Assembly (NCBI RefSeq): GCF_003425685.1
Contig: NZ_QJKM01000032.1
Span: 1-33,416 of the forward strand
Reading direction: 5' to 3'
Source: Rhizobium terrae
GTDB lineage: Bacteria; Pseudomonadota; Alphaproteobacteria; Rhizobiales; Rhizobiaceae
Length of the DNA stretch: 33,416 bases
Shown piece after piece: positions 22,902 through 31,112 of this stretch; within the stretch, counting starts at the first letter, position 1; each line of letters opens with the position of its first letter. The notes beneath the pieces were generated by a model. That model had not been told where the DNA came from, did not search any database, and saw only the letters and a list, made by a program, of their open reading frames with translations. Made by a program: the position numbers and the translations under genes.

Positions 22902-24803
22902 ATGGCTCCCTCCACAATCCAACACTTCCGGAAGCTGGGCGCCCAGCCGCTTTCAAATGCTCCCAACAAAGCTTATGGCGGTGAATTCACCGGCGAAGCA
23001 AAGCCTCCGGCCGATTTGCCCTGGTCATTCATCGTCTTCCGCCATGCACAAACCGCGTTCAACCTCATGAAGGGGCAGGATCCCACGACCGGTGAAACGA
23101 CATTTTACGCTCAGGGCCGTGGCGTTGACCCTCCTATCGATGAGGTGGGCATGTGCCAAGCTCTCGCGGGCGGCTATGCGCTTCGGGGTGAGGTCATCGA
23201 TCATGTTCTCTGCTCGCTAGCGAAGCGCGCCACAATGACCGTCTTCCAGTCCAGGATCAGCCGCGGCGGGGCAGAATTCACGCTTCACGACTGCCTGCAG
23301 GAGCACAGCTTCGGGAATCATGAGGGCAAGATGCTGTCGGGGAAGGGTTTTAGCGGCCCTTATCCCGGCGTTGAGGATCCTGTCAAATACACCAAAAACT
23401 TCATTGTCCCGGGACTGGATCTTGTCCGAGAGGAAAACACCGTCGTTGTCACCCATGGAGGATGGTTTAAGGGTGCCGCCGGCGTTCTGCGCGCACATCT
23501 GTTGGAAGAGCACGTCGGAAACGCAGTTCCTGTCCGTTTGAAATATGACGGTTCGGGCTGGAAGGCCACCCGCCTGAGGGCCATTGTTCTCCTCGCCCTG
23601 TGCATGGCGGACATGCGGAAGGATGGAGAGACCGTCGATCCTGGACAGGCATCCGACAAGGGTCTTGAGCCGCTCCTCGAAGAGTACGGCCTTACACTTA
23701 GCACCTTGAAGCCACGCGCCTTGGTGGTTGGAGAAAACGGGCCTGTGATCGCGGAGATGCGGCATGGTCTGACGATACCATTCGATCTCGATCTGCGCAC
23801 CAACGGGCAGAAGGGCGAAATCGACACTGGCGTCATCGAAGACCAGGTGAAGGCGATATTGATCGCTAGGCCGGACATCGGCGCCTTGCGCTTGATGATC
23901 TCCTCCCACGACGATTACTCGAAACCCGATGGGCCTGCCACCCGTTTACTCCGCGTTGCGCTCGATCATTTCATCGCAATTGGCAAGGCATGGAACGTCG
24001 ACTTCGAGGACGTTACCCTTCCCAAGCTCGACGAAATGATCCTGTCGACGAAAATCGGTAAACAACTGGCCCGTCCAAGGGGCGTCTCGACGACATCGGA
24101 CAACCGCGTCATACTGATCAGCGGCGCAAACCGTGGCATCGGCCTTGCGATCGCGAGAGCCCTTATTCTCGCAGGCCATCTCGTCAGTCTCGGAGCCCGC
24201 GATGTGGCGGCGCTAGCGGCCATCTTCGGAGAACAAACCGAGCGCATTCAATATGCTCGTTTCGACGCGGAAGACGACACGACCTCGAAAGCCTGGGTCA
24301 GCGACGCCATGGAGAAATTCGGAAGGATAGATGGCCTGGTGAACAATGCAGGCTGTGGCGCATCCGGAAAAGCCAACCTGATGGACGGCGATCCTCGAAT
24401 GACTGATCTGCTTTTCCAGGTGCATGTCACGGCGCAGGCCGACTTGGTCCGCCTTTGCATGCCCCACCTCGAAACAACGGGTGCCGGCCGTATCGTATTC
24501 ATCAATTCGTTGTCCGCGATGCGGGTCCGGGGAAGCGTCAATCTTGGCTACAACATGGCCAAAGGCGCACAATTAGCCCTTGCACACACGACGCACAACC
24601 AGGCTTGGGAAAAGGGCGTGCGGGTGACGAGCATATGCCCGGGCTGGGTCAACACGGAATTGAGTGCTCACTCGAAGATCCCCAACGCAGACAAGACCCA
24701 ACCAGCAGACGTGGCTGCCATCGTAGCATTCCTGATGCGACTGCCCAACACTGCGGACTTGGGGGATATTCCGGTCAATTGCGAATTCGAGCCGAAACGC
24801 TGA
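22902..24803 (+). CDS. Histidine phosphatase / short-chain dehydrogenase fusion (mas1'-like position)
   Basis: A 633-residue protein. The N-terminal histidine-phosphatase domain (about 40-220) shows 'FIVFRHAQTAFNLMKGQD' (catalytic His48), 'SLAKRATMTVFQS', 'LQEHSFGNHEG' (acid Glu135) and 'VVVTHGGW' (second His185). The middle region (about 225-395) was not recognised. The C-terminal short-chain dehydrogenase (about 402-633) has 'ILISGANRGIGLAIARAL' (nucleotide motif 407-414), 'LVNNAGCG' (481-484), Ser536 in 'FINSLSA', and Tyr550/Lys554 in 'GYNMAKGA'; all catalytic residues are present. The start context is CACAATGGC without a ribosome site. Paired with the divergent SIS protein, it could dephosphorylate a fructosyl-amino acid phosphate and reduce it to a mannityl-type opine. 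Domain calls are firm; the pathway is inference. Confidence 0.8.
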   Translation: MAPSTIQHFRKLGAQPLSNAPNKAYGGEFTGEAKPPADLPWSFIVFRHAQTAFNLMKGQDPTTGETTFYAQGRGVDPPIDEVGMCQALAGGYALRGEVIDHVLCSLAKRATMTVFQSRISRGGAEFTLHDCLQEHSFGNHEGKMLSGKGFSGPYPGVEDPVKYTKNFIVPGLDLVREENTVVVTHGGWFKGAAGVLRAHLLEEHVGNAVPVRLKYDGSGWKATRLRAIVLLALCMADMRKDGETVDPGQASDKGLEPLLEEYGLTLSTLKPRALVVGENGPVIAEMRHGLTIPFDLDLRTNGQKGEIDTGVIEDQVKAILIARPDIGALRLMISSHDDYSKPDGPATRLLRVALDHFIAIGKAWNVDFEDVTLPKLDEMILSTKIGKQLARPRGVSTTSDNRVILISGANRGIGLAIARALILAGHLVSLGARDVAALAAIFGEQTERIQYARFDAEDDTTSKAWVSDAMEKFGRIDGLVNNAGCGASGKANLMDGDPRMTDLLFQVHVTAQADLVRLCMPHLETTGAGRIVFINSLSAMRVRGSVNLGYNMAKGAQLALAHTTHNQAWEKGVRVTSICPGWVNTELSAHSKIPNADKTQPADVAAIVAFLMRLPNTADLGDIPVNCEFEPKR

Positions 24804-24873
24804 CGACGCCGCCGCACCGGAAGCGTCCATGGGGTTTGAATGTAAGCGAGGAGCAGATCAGCGCTAGATTCAG

Positions 24874-24981
24874 TCTAGAGCAATTCCGGCAAAGTGGGAA
24901 CCGGTTTTGCGTCCGGAATTGCGTGAAAACAAAGAGATGGAGCATTGGAGGCGACTCCGTTTTCGCCGGAAATGCTCTAGA
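24874..24981. repeat. RIME-type rhizobial intergenic palindromic element
   Basis: 108 bp starting TCTAGAGCAATTCCGG and ending CCGGAAATGCTCTAGA. Its outer arms are complementary and it contains two internal palindromes (CAATTCCGG...CCGGAATTG; GAGGCGACTCCG...). This matches the RIME family of Rhizobiaceae as I know it. Its presence inside the eukaryotic-style segment shows that the DNA has resided in a Rhizobiaceae genome. Confidence 0.8.
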
Positions 24982-25116
24982 ATACACTCATGACGTACTA
25001 TTGCAGGTGGTCGAGTGCTGCACCAATTTTTCGCGGCTTCGGGGGACAAGGGTTGATTGGGTGAGATGGCTGTCATGTGTGACACCGGATGTCCGACGCA
25101 CCCAGTTGCCATCGAA

Positions 25117-25124
25117 TATAAATA
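25117..25124 (+). promoter_or_regulatory. Eukaryotic-type TATA box of the dioxygenase gene
   Basis: TATAAATA is the exact plant TATA consensus, 124 bp before the ATG. A TGACGT motif (24991-24996, the as-1/ocs half-site core) lies about 125 bp further upstream. The expected leader (from about 25149) is strongly pyrimidine-rich (CTTTACTCTCTCCATCATCT at 25204-25223). Confidence 0.6.
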
Positions 25125-25240
25125 TAGACTGCCTTCCCTCGTGCGCAGACCAGTGTGATAACCGTGCCATAAATGACGCCCCCTCTCCAGTCGTCACCGC
25201 TTCTTTACTCTCTCCATCATCTCCATCAGCTACCCGCGCC

Positions 25241-26128
25241 ATGCCTTCTGACGCGATCACGGTCACGCCTCTTGTTGATGCGGAGGGCAATGTTTATCCG
25301 CATGATTTTGGGGCGGATATCGGAGGTGTCGATCTGGCAAACATGAGCGATAGACAGGTTAGGGCGTTCAACCAAGCAATGGTAAAGCACCAGGTGCTGC
25401 GGATCCCGACGGCCGGTCTCGACAACGATGGTTTTGTCAAGTTTGCAAAACGCTTGGGTATGTTCAAATTGGATTACCAGCAGAAAGCCGGAGGCGCTGC
25501 GGAGCATCCAACGCACCCGGAGATATTCCGTGTCAGCAATCAAGACCCGACCAACAACAGCGAAACCCCGCACCAGGACGGTCACAATGATGACAAAAAC
25601 CAGCCCGACTGCTCGATGCTCATGGTTTACGAGGGACGACACAAGACGCGCTTCTACAACGGACGCCAAGCTTACTCGCAGCTCAGTCCTGAGTTGAGAG
25701 TCTTGCTGGGAAGATGTACGCTCTACATGCAGAATTGCTACATGGGCGGCACCAACGCCTTGCGTCCCATGTTCAACGGGATACATCCCGAAGGCTCCAT
25801 ACCGACACTCAGCCGACCGGTGTTCACACTTGATAGTTCGGGGACTCCGATCCTCGATCTTGTCGCCGACAGATCCCCGCGTTGGATACCAGGGTTGCCC
25901 GGCAGAACGAGCGATTCCGTCATTGCGAAGCTTTGGGAGGTTCAGCTTGGAACCTACGCGGATATTCCATGGGCTGAAGGGGATGTGATGGTTTGGCGCA
26001 ATCGCGAGCTGTTGCATCAGGGCATCAAGGACGATCCAGCTGCAGTCAGGGAGCTTGGACGAATTACTCTTACGCTGCACAAATCCGCATTGATGACTGA
26101 GGCAGAGATTGCGAAGCTGTTGCAGTGA
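25241..26128 (+). CDS. TauD/TfdA-type Fe(II)/2-oxoglutarate dioxygenase, eukaryotic-style start
   Basis: 295 residues from ATG 25241. The iron triad is readable: 'SETPHQDGHNDD' (His111, Asp113) and 'WRNRELLHQGIK' (His259), with Arg274 ('LGRITLTLH') in the place that binds 2-oxoglutarate. N-terminal 'VYPHDFGADIGGVDLANMSD' is typical of TauD/TfdA enzymes. Such enzymes hydroxylate small carbon-sulfur or carbon-nitrogen compounds; the substrate here is unknown, and oxidation of the opine-like product of the neighbouring genes is one possibility. The start is chosen because the TATA box and CT-rich leader precede it and the match begins there. The frame is open for 786 bp further upstream, but that part overlaps the SDR gene and the RIME and carries no homology. 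The start context GCGCCATGCC lacks a ribosome site. Confidence 0.8.
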   Translation: MPSDAITVTPLVDAEGNVYPHDFGADIGGVDLANMSDRQVRAFNQAMVKHQVLRIPTAGLDNDGFVKFAKRLGMFKLDYQQKAGGAAEHPTHPEIFRVSNQDPTNNSETPHQDGHNDDKNQPDCSMLMVYEGRHKTRFYNGRQAYSQLSPELRVLLGRCTLYMQNCYMGGTNALRPMFNGIHPEGSIPTLSRPVFTLDSSGTPILDLVADRSPRWIPGLPGRTSDSVIAKLWEVQLGTYADIPWAEGDVMVWRNRELLHQGIKDDPAAVRELGRITLTLHKSALMTEAEIAKLLQ

Positions 26129-26593
26129 AGGGGCCATGGGATGGAAAGCCGGGTTTTCCATCATGTTTCATAGATGACGCCTGCAAATTTAAAATTCGGA
26201 CAAGTTTCCATGTTTTGTGTGTGGCAATCCTTCGGAACAGCAGGCACCACGCTAGAAAAGCAGGCAGTGAGGCATTTACGCAAGTCGATCGGTAGCGGCC
26301 GAAGGCGCACGCATGACCTGCCCGCAGGATGGTCACCGGAAGCCGACATTCAGCGCCATGCGAGCGATTTTTCACGCTAAACGAATATCCGGCGTGGTGT
26401 GGCGCTTGCGGGATGAGGTCGCCGATGCGGGGGATAACGACGGAATCTATGTGTCATTCGAATCAGGGCAAACCACGGGATGAGAGGACGACCTCGCTTG
26501 ATGAAATCTCGTCGCCCGCTTTTCCGAATGCCGCTGTGTCTGGAGCTTCACACAAAACTGTCCCTTCTCGTTCTCGATTATCCAACAGTCGCA
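26129..26593. other. Intergenic region before the membrane-protein gene
   Basis: No gene is supported. It starts with a GGAAAGCC...(GGGTTTTCC) inverted patch (26143-26160) and GT-rich TTTTGTGTGTGG at 26213-26224, which could serve as 3' signals for the dioxygenase mRNA. No clear TATA box was found within 200 bp of the next ATG; TTTAAAATT at 26186-26194 is too distant. Confidence 0.35.
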
Positions 26594-28294
26594 ATGGCCG
26601 AAAAAGCCATCTCGGATCGAGGCTCGACGGCCAGCCTCCCGCTTCAGTCGTCACCAGAGGTGGAAAACGACAGTAACGCCCCAACGCTCACACAAGCCGC
26701 TGGACAGATCGCTCGAGTTCGCAACGCGATACAGCAAATCGAAGACGGCACTCAGAAGAAGTTTGGCGGCCCAAGCTTCTGGAATGCGTGTGTACTGAAC
26801 TTTCGCAACCCGTCGTTCCTGCAAGATATCATACGGCGAAAAGACAACGAGTTGATACCGGAAATCGCCCACTCCTCAGAGCTTCACGAGCTTCAAGCCG
26901 CCGAAGGCCATGGCATCGACGTCTTTATCACGGCGCTGTGCCTGTCACCTCCCGATGCCTGGTATCAGTACCCGTTTTACTGGATCATTGCGCTGTTCCG
27001 ATTATACTTGGTATGGTACTTGAGGCTACAACATCGCTTGAGCAAAAATCAGGTCTTATCGTGGAGACAGACGGCTGCGGATATCGAAGCCCGGAAGTCA
27101 ACCCTGACTTGGTATTTCAGATATTCGCCATTCAACTTCCTTGCGCATTCTGATCAACATCCCTGGTCCAGCCTCTCGATCACATTGGCTCTTGCCTCCT
27201 GGGTGTTTTTGATGGCTTGGCGCATTGAGGTCGCATGGTCGCTTGGAGACAGGGCCTACGTCCTGACAGCTGTGGTATTTCAGTCCCGCTCCCCCGGTGC
27301 GGTGTTGTCCTTTCTCCAGCGCCGCAACCTTTCTCTGATGGTTGTTCTACGCAATGTCACCAAACGCGGCTTCACGCTCCTGGCCACCTTCGTAGTGTAT
27401 GGCGCTGTGGCCCATTCGAGTTATCGATATCTTTATCACGACCCCCACTTCACGCAGATCAATCTTTTCATCTCGCTCGTCTGGAACAACGCGACGTTCT
27501 TCTATTCGGAAATCTTCTATCTCGGGGCTCGATTGGCGGTTGCCCTCTGCCGAGGATGGCTTGCCCCGACGCAAAAGACCATTGACGGATTGAGGCACCA
27601 GTCCAAGAAATTGTTGGAAGTAAACGAGCTTTTCCAGAAGTTGACGGATGCATCCGAGGCAAACCTGAGCCTCATCAGCAGGGATGAAGTGGACTGCGTC
27701 AAGCAAATCGCCGGACGCACGGTGGCGCTGGTCGAGGATTACATTACCCCCGGCATGTTCAGCAAGGCTTTCTCCCTGGACTTTTGGAGGGAGACGTGGA
27801 GACGCTTCATGGATTTCTTGATCGACATTACGCTGGAGGTCACCAAAGTTACTGTTCTGGTTATCACAATTTTGTTCTTTTTGGGGCATCTCCTCCCTTT
27901 CCTGAACTTGCCGCTCATGGTTTTTGCGAAAGTCTGCTGGGGAGTCCAGGTCATCACCAAAGTTCTTCAGGGAATGAGACGCCGGCGCTCCGAATATCAT
28001 CTCTACGATCTGGCCGGTTACATGATATTCCCGACACTTTACCAGATCATTGGTATATCGGTTCCCGTGGTGGTCCGACGTTCGGTTCTCGACACGAACT
28101 GGGTGTTCTATCCCGATATGGCAATCCAGGTCATCCTCACGTTCTTTCTGTCGGATCTGCCTGGACATATCATGCAATGGGTGTGCACGACGCTCGGCCT
28201 CGCCTATCTCAGGTGGCTCCTAGCCCGTTTGGAGAAGAAGGCCATCGTGCTCGACGCCGATGGTCGACATTCAAATAGAGAGATTCAAACCTAG
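26594..28294 (+). CDS. Polytopic membrane protein of unknown family, eukaryotic-style start
   Basis: 566 residues from ATG 26594 (context CGCAATGGCC, CT-rich leader CCCTTCTCGTTCTCGATTATCC, no Shine-Dalgarno). An in-frame ATG at 26480 would add 38 unremarkable residues. The first 130 residues are hydrophilic ('TLTQAAGQIARVRNAIQQIE', 'LHELQAAEGHGIDVFITALC'). Hydrophobic segments follow: 'YPFYWIIALFRLYLVWYL', 'LSITLALASWVFLMAW', 'FTLLATFVVYGAVAH', 'LFISLVWNNATFFYSEIFYL', 'VTKVTVLVITILFFLGHLL', 'YMIFPTLYQIIGISVPVVV' and 'MAIQVILTFFLSDLPGHIMQ'. A charged loop ('RHQSKKLLEVNELFQKLTDA') lies between the fourth and fifth. No family was recognised. By position it is the fourth gene of the T-DNA-like segment; product export or membrane remodelling in the host are open guesses. 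Confidence 0.65.
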   Translation: MAEKAISDRGSTASLPLQSSPEVENDSNAPTLTQAAGQIARVRNAIQQIEDGTQKKFGGPSFWNACVLNFRNPSFLQDIIRRKDNELIPEIAHSSELHELQAAEGHGIDVFITALCLSPPDAWYQYPFYWIIALFRLYLVWYLRLQHRLSKNQVLSWRQTAADIEARKSTLTWYFRYSPFNFLAHSDQHPWSSLSITLALASWVFLMAWRIEVAWSLGDRAYVLTAVVFQSRSPGAVLSFLQRRNLSLMVVLRNVTKRGFTLLATFVVYGAVAHSSYRYLYHDPHFTQINLFISLVWNNATFFYSEIFYLGARLAVALCRGWLAPTQKTIDGLRHQSKKLLEVNELFQKLTDASEANLSLISRDEVDCVKQIAGRTVALVEDYITPGMFSKAFSLDFWRETWRRFMDFLIDITLEVTKVTVLVITILFFLGHLLPFLNLPLMVFAKVCWGVQVITKVLQGMRRRRSEYHLYDLAGYMIFPTLYQIIGISVPVVVRRSVLDTNWVFYPDMAIQVILTFFLSDLPGHIMQWVCTTLGLAYLRWLLARLEKKAIVLDADGRHSNREIQT

Positions 28295-28903
28295 GCGGCG
28301 GCGCCGGATCAGCCCGAATAGTCTCAATTCCATCCGCACTCGAGCGCGGGTGTCTATCTTCGTTCGCTTCCTCGTCCATGCCTGCTGTCACGAGCCTTTT
28401 ACCCGTGATCCAAGGTAACATCCCGTTCTATCGATTGCGGGCATGTGTCCCACCCCCGCATTTAGGACCGGGAACCACCGATCGTGATGAGAACATCGTC
28501 TCGCGGACGTGGGATCAGATCCCTCGCGGCTACCCCACTTGCGGCTGGAACGCCCCAACCTTCGAGGAACATCCTGACAAAACAAAAGCTCAAGGAAAAT
28601 CCCCCATCTCCGAGATATCGGACCTCACAAAGCCCGATGCGCTTCACAATGTGTGTAAGGGCCGTTCCCCCAAACTGGGAGATACTGCTTGCCGCCGACA
28701 GCGCTGCCAATATCGGCTGTTTCATTCAGCTGGATACGAGAATAAAAAGATCAAAATTCGGACGCCTGCAGGGATCCTGCATCGGCAAAGGTGGTGTAAG
28801 CAGCGAATTAATTGATGCGGCACCTCCATCTCTGATTGGTGCGATGCTCCTGCACGAGATAGTTCAACCCGATCGAGGCTCATTACATGCCCGTGCCGTG
28901 CGG
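28295..28903. other. Unassigned region after the membrane-protein gene
   Basis: Two overlapping plus-strand frames (28378-28815 and 28484-28951) are open, but neither has a ribosome site, a Kozak-type start or a recognisable domain. AATAAAA at 28741-28747 would be a conventional polyadenylation signal about 450 bp past the membrane-protein stop. Nothing firmer can be said. Confidence 0.3.
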
Positions 28904-29740
28904 GATGGTGGGACGGAGTGGGTCTGGCCCCGAGATCTGGACCCGCAGTGATATGGGCTTTCATTGAAGGCTGACCACCTCCGTTTCCGAGATTCCTGAC
29001 ACCTCCTGGTCGGCTTTTTTACCTAATTCATGACGCGTTGCCACCCCTCTGGCCACCAGTGGCACCACCTCCACGGTGATGCCGGGCATGCGCTGTTTTC
29101 CATCCGGATGCTCGTGACAATAGCGGTGATCCCTGAGAGCGCCTGCCGCGGTGCAACATCGCTTGAGGAACAGGTCCGCATCGGAAGCGTGCCTGCAGCC
29201 TGAAAGATGGTGGGGACGGAATGGGTCTGGACCCGGAGATCTGGACCCGCAGTGATATGGGCTTTCATTGAAGGCCGACCACCTTCGTTTCCGAGATTCC
29301 TGACACTTCCGGGACGGCTTTTTTACCTAATTCATGACACGTAGCCAACCCTTTTGCCGTCAGTGGCACCACCCCCGCAAGCGGAGCCGGGCATGCGCTA
29401 TTTTCCGTCCGGATGCTCGTGATAATGGCGTGATCCCCAGAGCGCTTGCGGTGCAACATCGCTTGAAGAACAGGTCTGGATCAGACGCGCGCCTGCATCC
29501 TGAGGGATGAGTGGTCGGGGACGGAACGAGGTCTGGACCCGCGATCCTAACCCACGGGCTTCGTTGAACGCCGACCAGCTTGGTCCCCGACGGCTTTCTT
29601 CGCACGGCCTGTGTGAGTCTTTCTACTTCGCTCCTGATGCGTAGCATTTGCCGCTTTTACGGTGGGTGGCGCCACCTCCCCAAGCGAGGCCGTGAATGCG
29701 GGATTTCCATCAACACGCCCGTGAGATGACCCGATCCTTA
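28904..29740. repeat. Three degenerate ~300-bp tandem repeats
   Basis: Units begin at 28904, 29206 and about 29505. The first two are roughly 80% alike by eye, sharing GAGATCTGGACCCGCAGTGA, GATATGGGCTTTCATTGAAG, CGGCTTTTTTACCTAATTCA and GGTGCAACATCGCTTGA; the third is much more diverged. Many differences between the first two are C/T or G/A changes. No open reading frame is kept across units, so the repeats are probably not coding. Confidence 0.8.
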
Positions 29741-30197
29741 GGGATTGGCTTTACCCGATCGGAGACCCCAGCCCATAGCTTGCCCAACCTGCTGCCGGAT
29801 GAACTATTTTCCATGGCTGTGGCGAACACGTCCCCTCCTCCGCAGCAGCAGAGGTCCTTGGCGGGCTCTCACTCTGCTTGTGGCCCTGACGGTGACCCTC
29901 CAACTATGGCTTCGCGGTCTGTGCTTGGTCTCCCCGGGTCTGGCGTGCGGGTCATCGGATTGGGGACAGAGCATTCCCGGCCCATCCTGGGGTTGCGTCC
30001 ACTGTCAGCCAATATCGCTGATACCCGGCTTCTCCAGGAGAGCGACAGCTCTTGCGAGGTCTACGCACTGTCAGCATTCGAGACGATATTTCGCTTGCGG
30101 ATCATAAACAGACGCCATTTCTGCATCCGTCACGACGGGATCGCTTCTGCGGTAAAAAAATTAGACTTAGGAGCGTGGCACCTATGGAGGAAATTTC
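29741..30197. other. Non-coding stretch before the MoCF-domain gene
   Basis: No gene is supported; short frames here show no family features. The last 100 bp probably hold the promoter of the following gene, and GGAGG at 30184-30188 is its ribosome site. The boundary between the T-DNA-like segment and ordinary bacterial DNA must lie between about 28300 and 30180. Confidence 0.4.
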
Positions 30198-30983
30198 ATG
30201 TCTGAAGCGTCGCAATCCCCTTCGATCGTCACCGCCGCCATGCTCGCCATCGGCGACGAACTGCTCTCGGGACGGACCAAGGACAGGAATATCGGCCATC
30301 TCGCCGATCTCCTGACGCTTTCCGGCATCGACCTCAAGGAGGTGCGCATCGTCGCCGACGAGGAGGAGGCGATCATCGAGGCGCTCAACGCGCTGCGCAG
30401 CCGCTACGACTATGTCTTCACGTCCGGCGGCATCGGCCCGACGCATGACGACATTACCGCGGACGCGATCGCGAAGGCCTTCGGCGTGCCCTGCATCCAC
30501 GATCCGGATGCGATGAAGCTGCTCGCCGACATGTACAGGCGCCGCGAGATGGAATTCACCGAGGCACGCCAGCGCATGGCCCGGATGCCCGAAGGCGCCC
30601 GGCACATCCCCAATCCGGTTTCGACGGCGCCGGGCTTCATCATCGGCAATGTCCATGTCATGGCCGGCGTGCCGCAGGTCTTCCAGGCGATGGTGGACAA
30701 CGTGCTCCCCATGCTGCGCTCGGGCGCGAAAATGCTGTCGCGGGCGCTGCCGTGCCCCTATGGCGAAGGCGATATCGGCACGCTGCTGGCCGCCGTTCAG
30801 AAGGCGCATCCGCAAACCAGCATCGGCTCCTACCCCAAATACGATGGACAGCGGTTCTCGAACGAGATCGTCGTGCGTGCCCGCGACCCGCGGATCCTGG
30901 ATGCGGCGGCCGAGGCCGTGGCGGAGATGATCGCCGGCATCGACCGCGCCAAGATCCCCACCAACCCGACGGCGGATGCCTGA
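30198..30983 (+). CDS. Competence/damage-inducible protein A family (MoCF-binding domain)
   Basis: 261 residues, essentially one molybdopterin-binding (MoCF/MoaB-Mog) fold. 'TAAMLAIGDELLSGRTKDRN' (residues 12-31) and 'YVFTSGGIGPTHDDITADAI' (75-94) are the diagnostic CinA N-domain motifs. The C-terminal nicotinamide-nucleotide amidase domain of full CinA is absent, as is usual for the short alphaproteobacterial form. ATG 30198 follows GGAGG. Codon use is GC-rich, with G/C in third positions, unlike the preceding 10 kb. This is an ordinary bacterial housekeeping-type gene and marks the right side of the foreign-looking segment. Exact substrate unknown. Confidence 0.9.
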   Translation: MSEASQSPSIVTAAMLAIGDELLSGRTKDRNIGHLADLLTLSGIDLKEVRIVADEEEAIIEALNALRSRYDYVFTSGGIGPTHDDITADAIAKAFGVPCIHDPDAMKLLADMYRRREMEFTEARQRMARMPEGARHIPNPVSTAPGFIIGNVHVMAGVPQVFQAMVDNVLPMLRSGAKMLSRALPCPYGEGDIGTLLAAVQKAHPQTSIGSYPKYDGQRFSNEIVVRARDPRILDAAAEAVAEMIAGIDRAKIPTNPTADA

Positions 30984-31112
30984 TCGCCGCCGCGACACTC
31001 CGCCCACCTCACAGTCCGCGGTCGGCTCCTTGACCGGTATCAGGGCGCGACACACGTATTTATCAGACACTGGTTCCCAATCCCGCAGAGCCGGTGATGA
31101 GGGCCTCTTCGG

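Noticed and set aside
24455..25240. Long N-terminal extension of the dioxygenase frame
   Set aside because: It overlaps the SDR coding region and the RIME, has no homology-like content, and the TATA box and CT-rich leader point to ATG 25241.
28904..29740. CRISPR array
   Set aside because: Units are about 300 bp, degenerate and directly adjacent, with no short conserved repeat and unique spacers and no cas genes.
30006..30030. Second T-DNA border (GCCAATATCGCTGA region)
   Set aside because: Only the GCCAATAT part resembles a border; the ATATCCTG core is absent.
29745..30107. Plus-strand frame before the MoCF-domain gene
   Set aside because: Low-complexity Arg/Leu/Pro-rich translation without ribosome site or family motifs; typical of a spurious frame in GC-rich DNA.
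19310..30180. Simple eukaryotic contamination or assembly chimera
   Set aside because: The segment contains IS110 and a RIME and is embedded between bacterial IS elements and genes, which argues for residence in a rhizobial genome. Only read-level data can exclude it fully.
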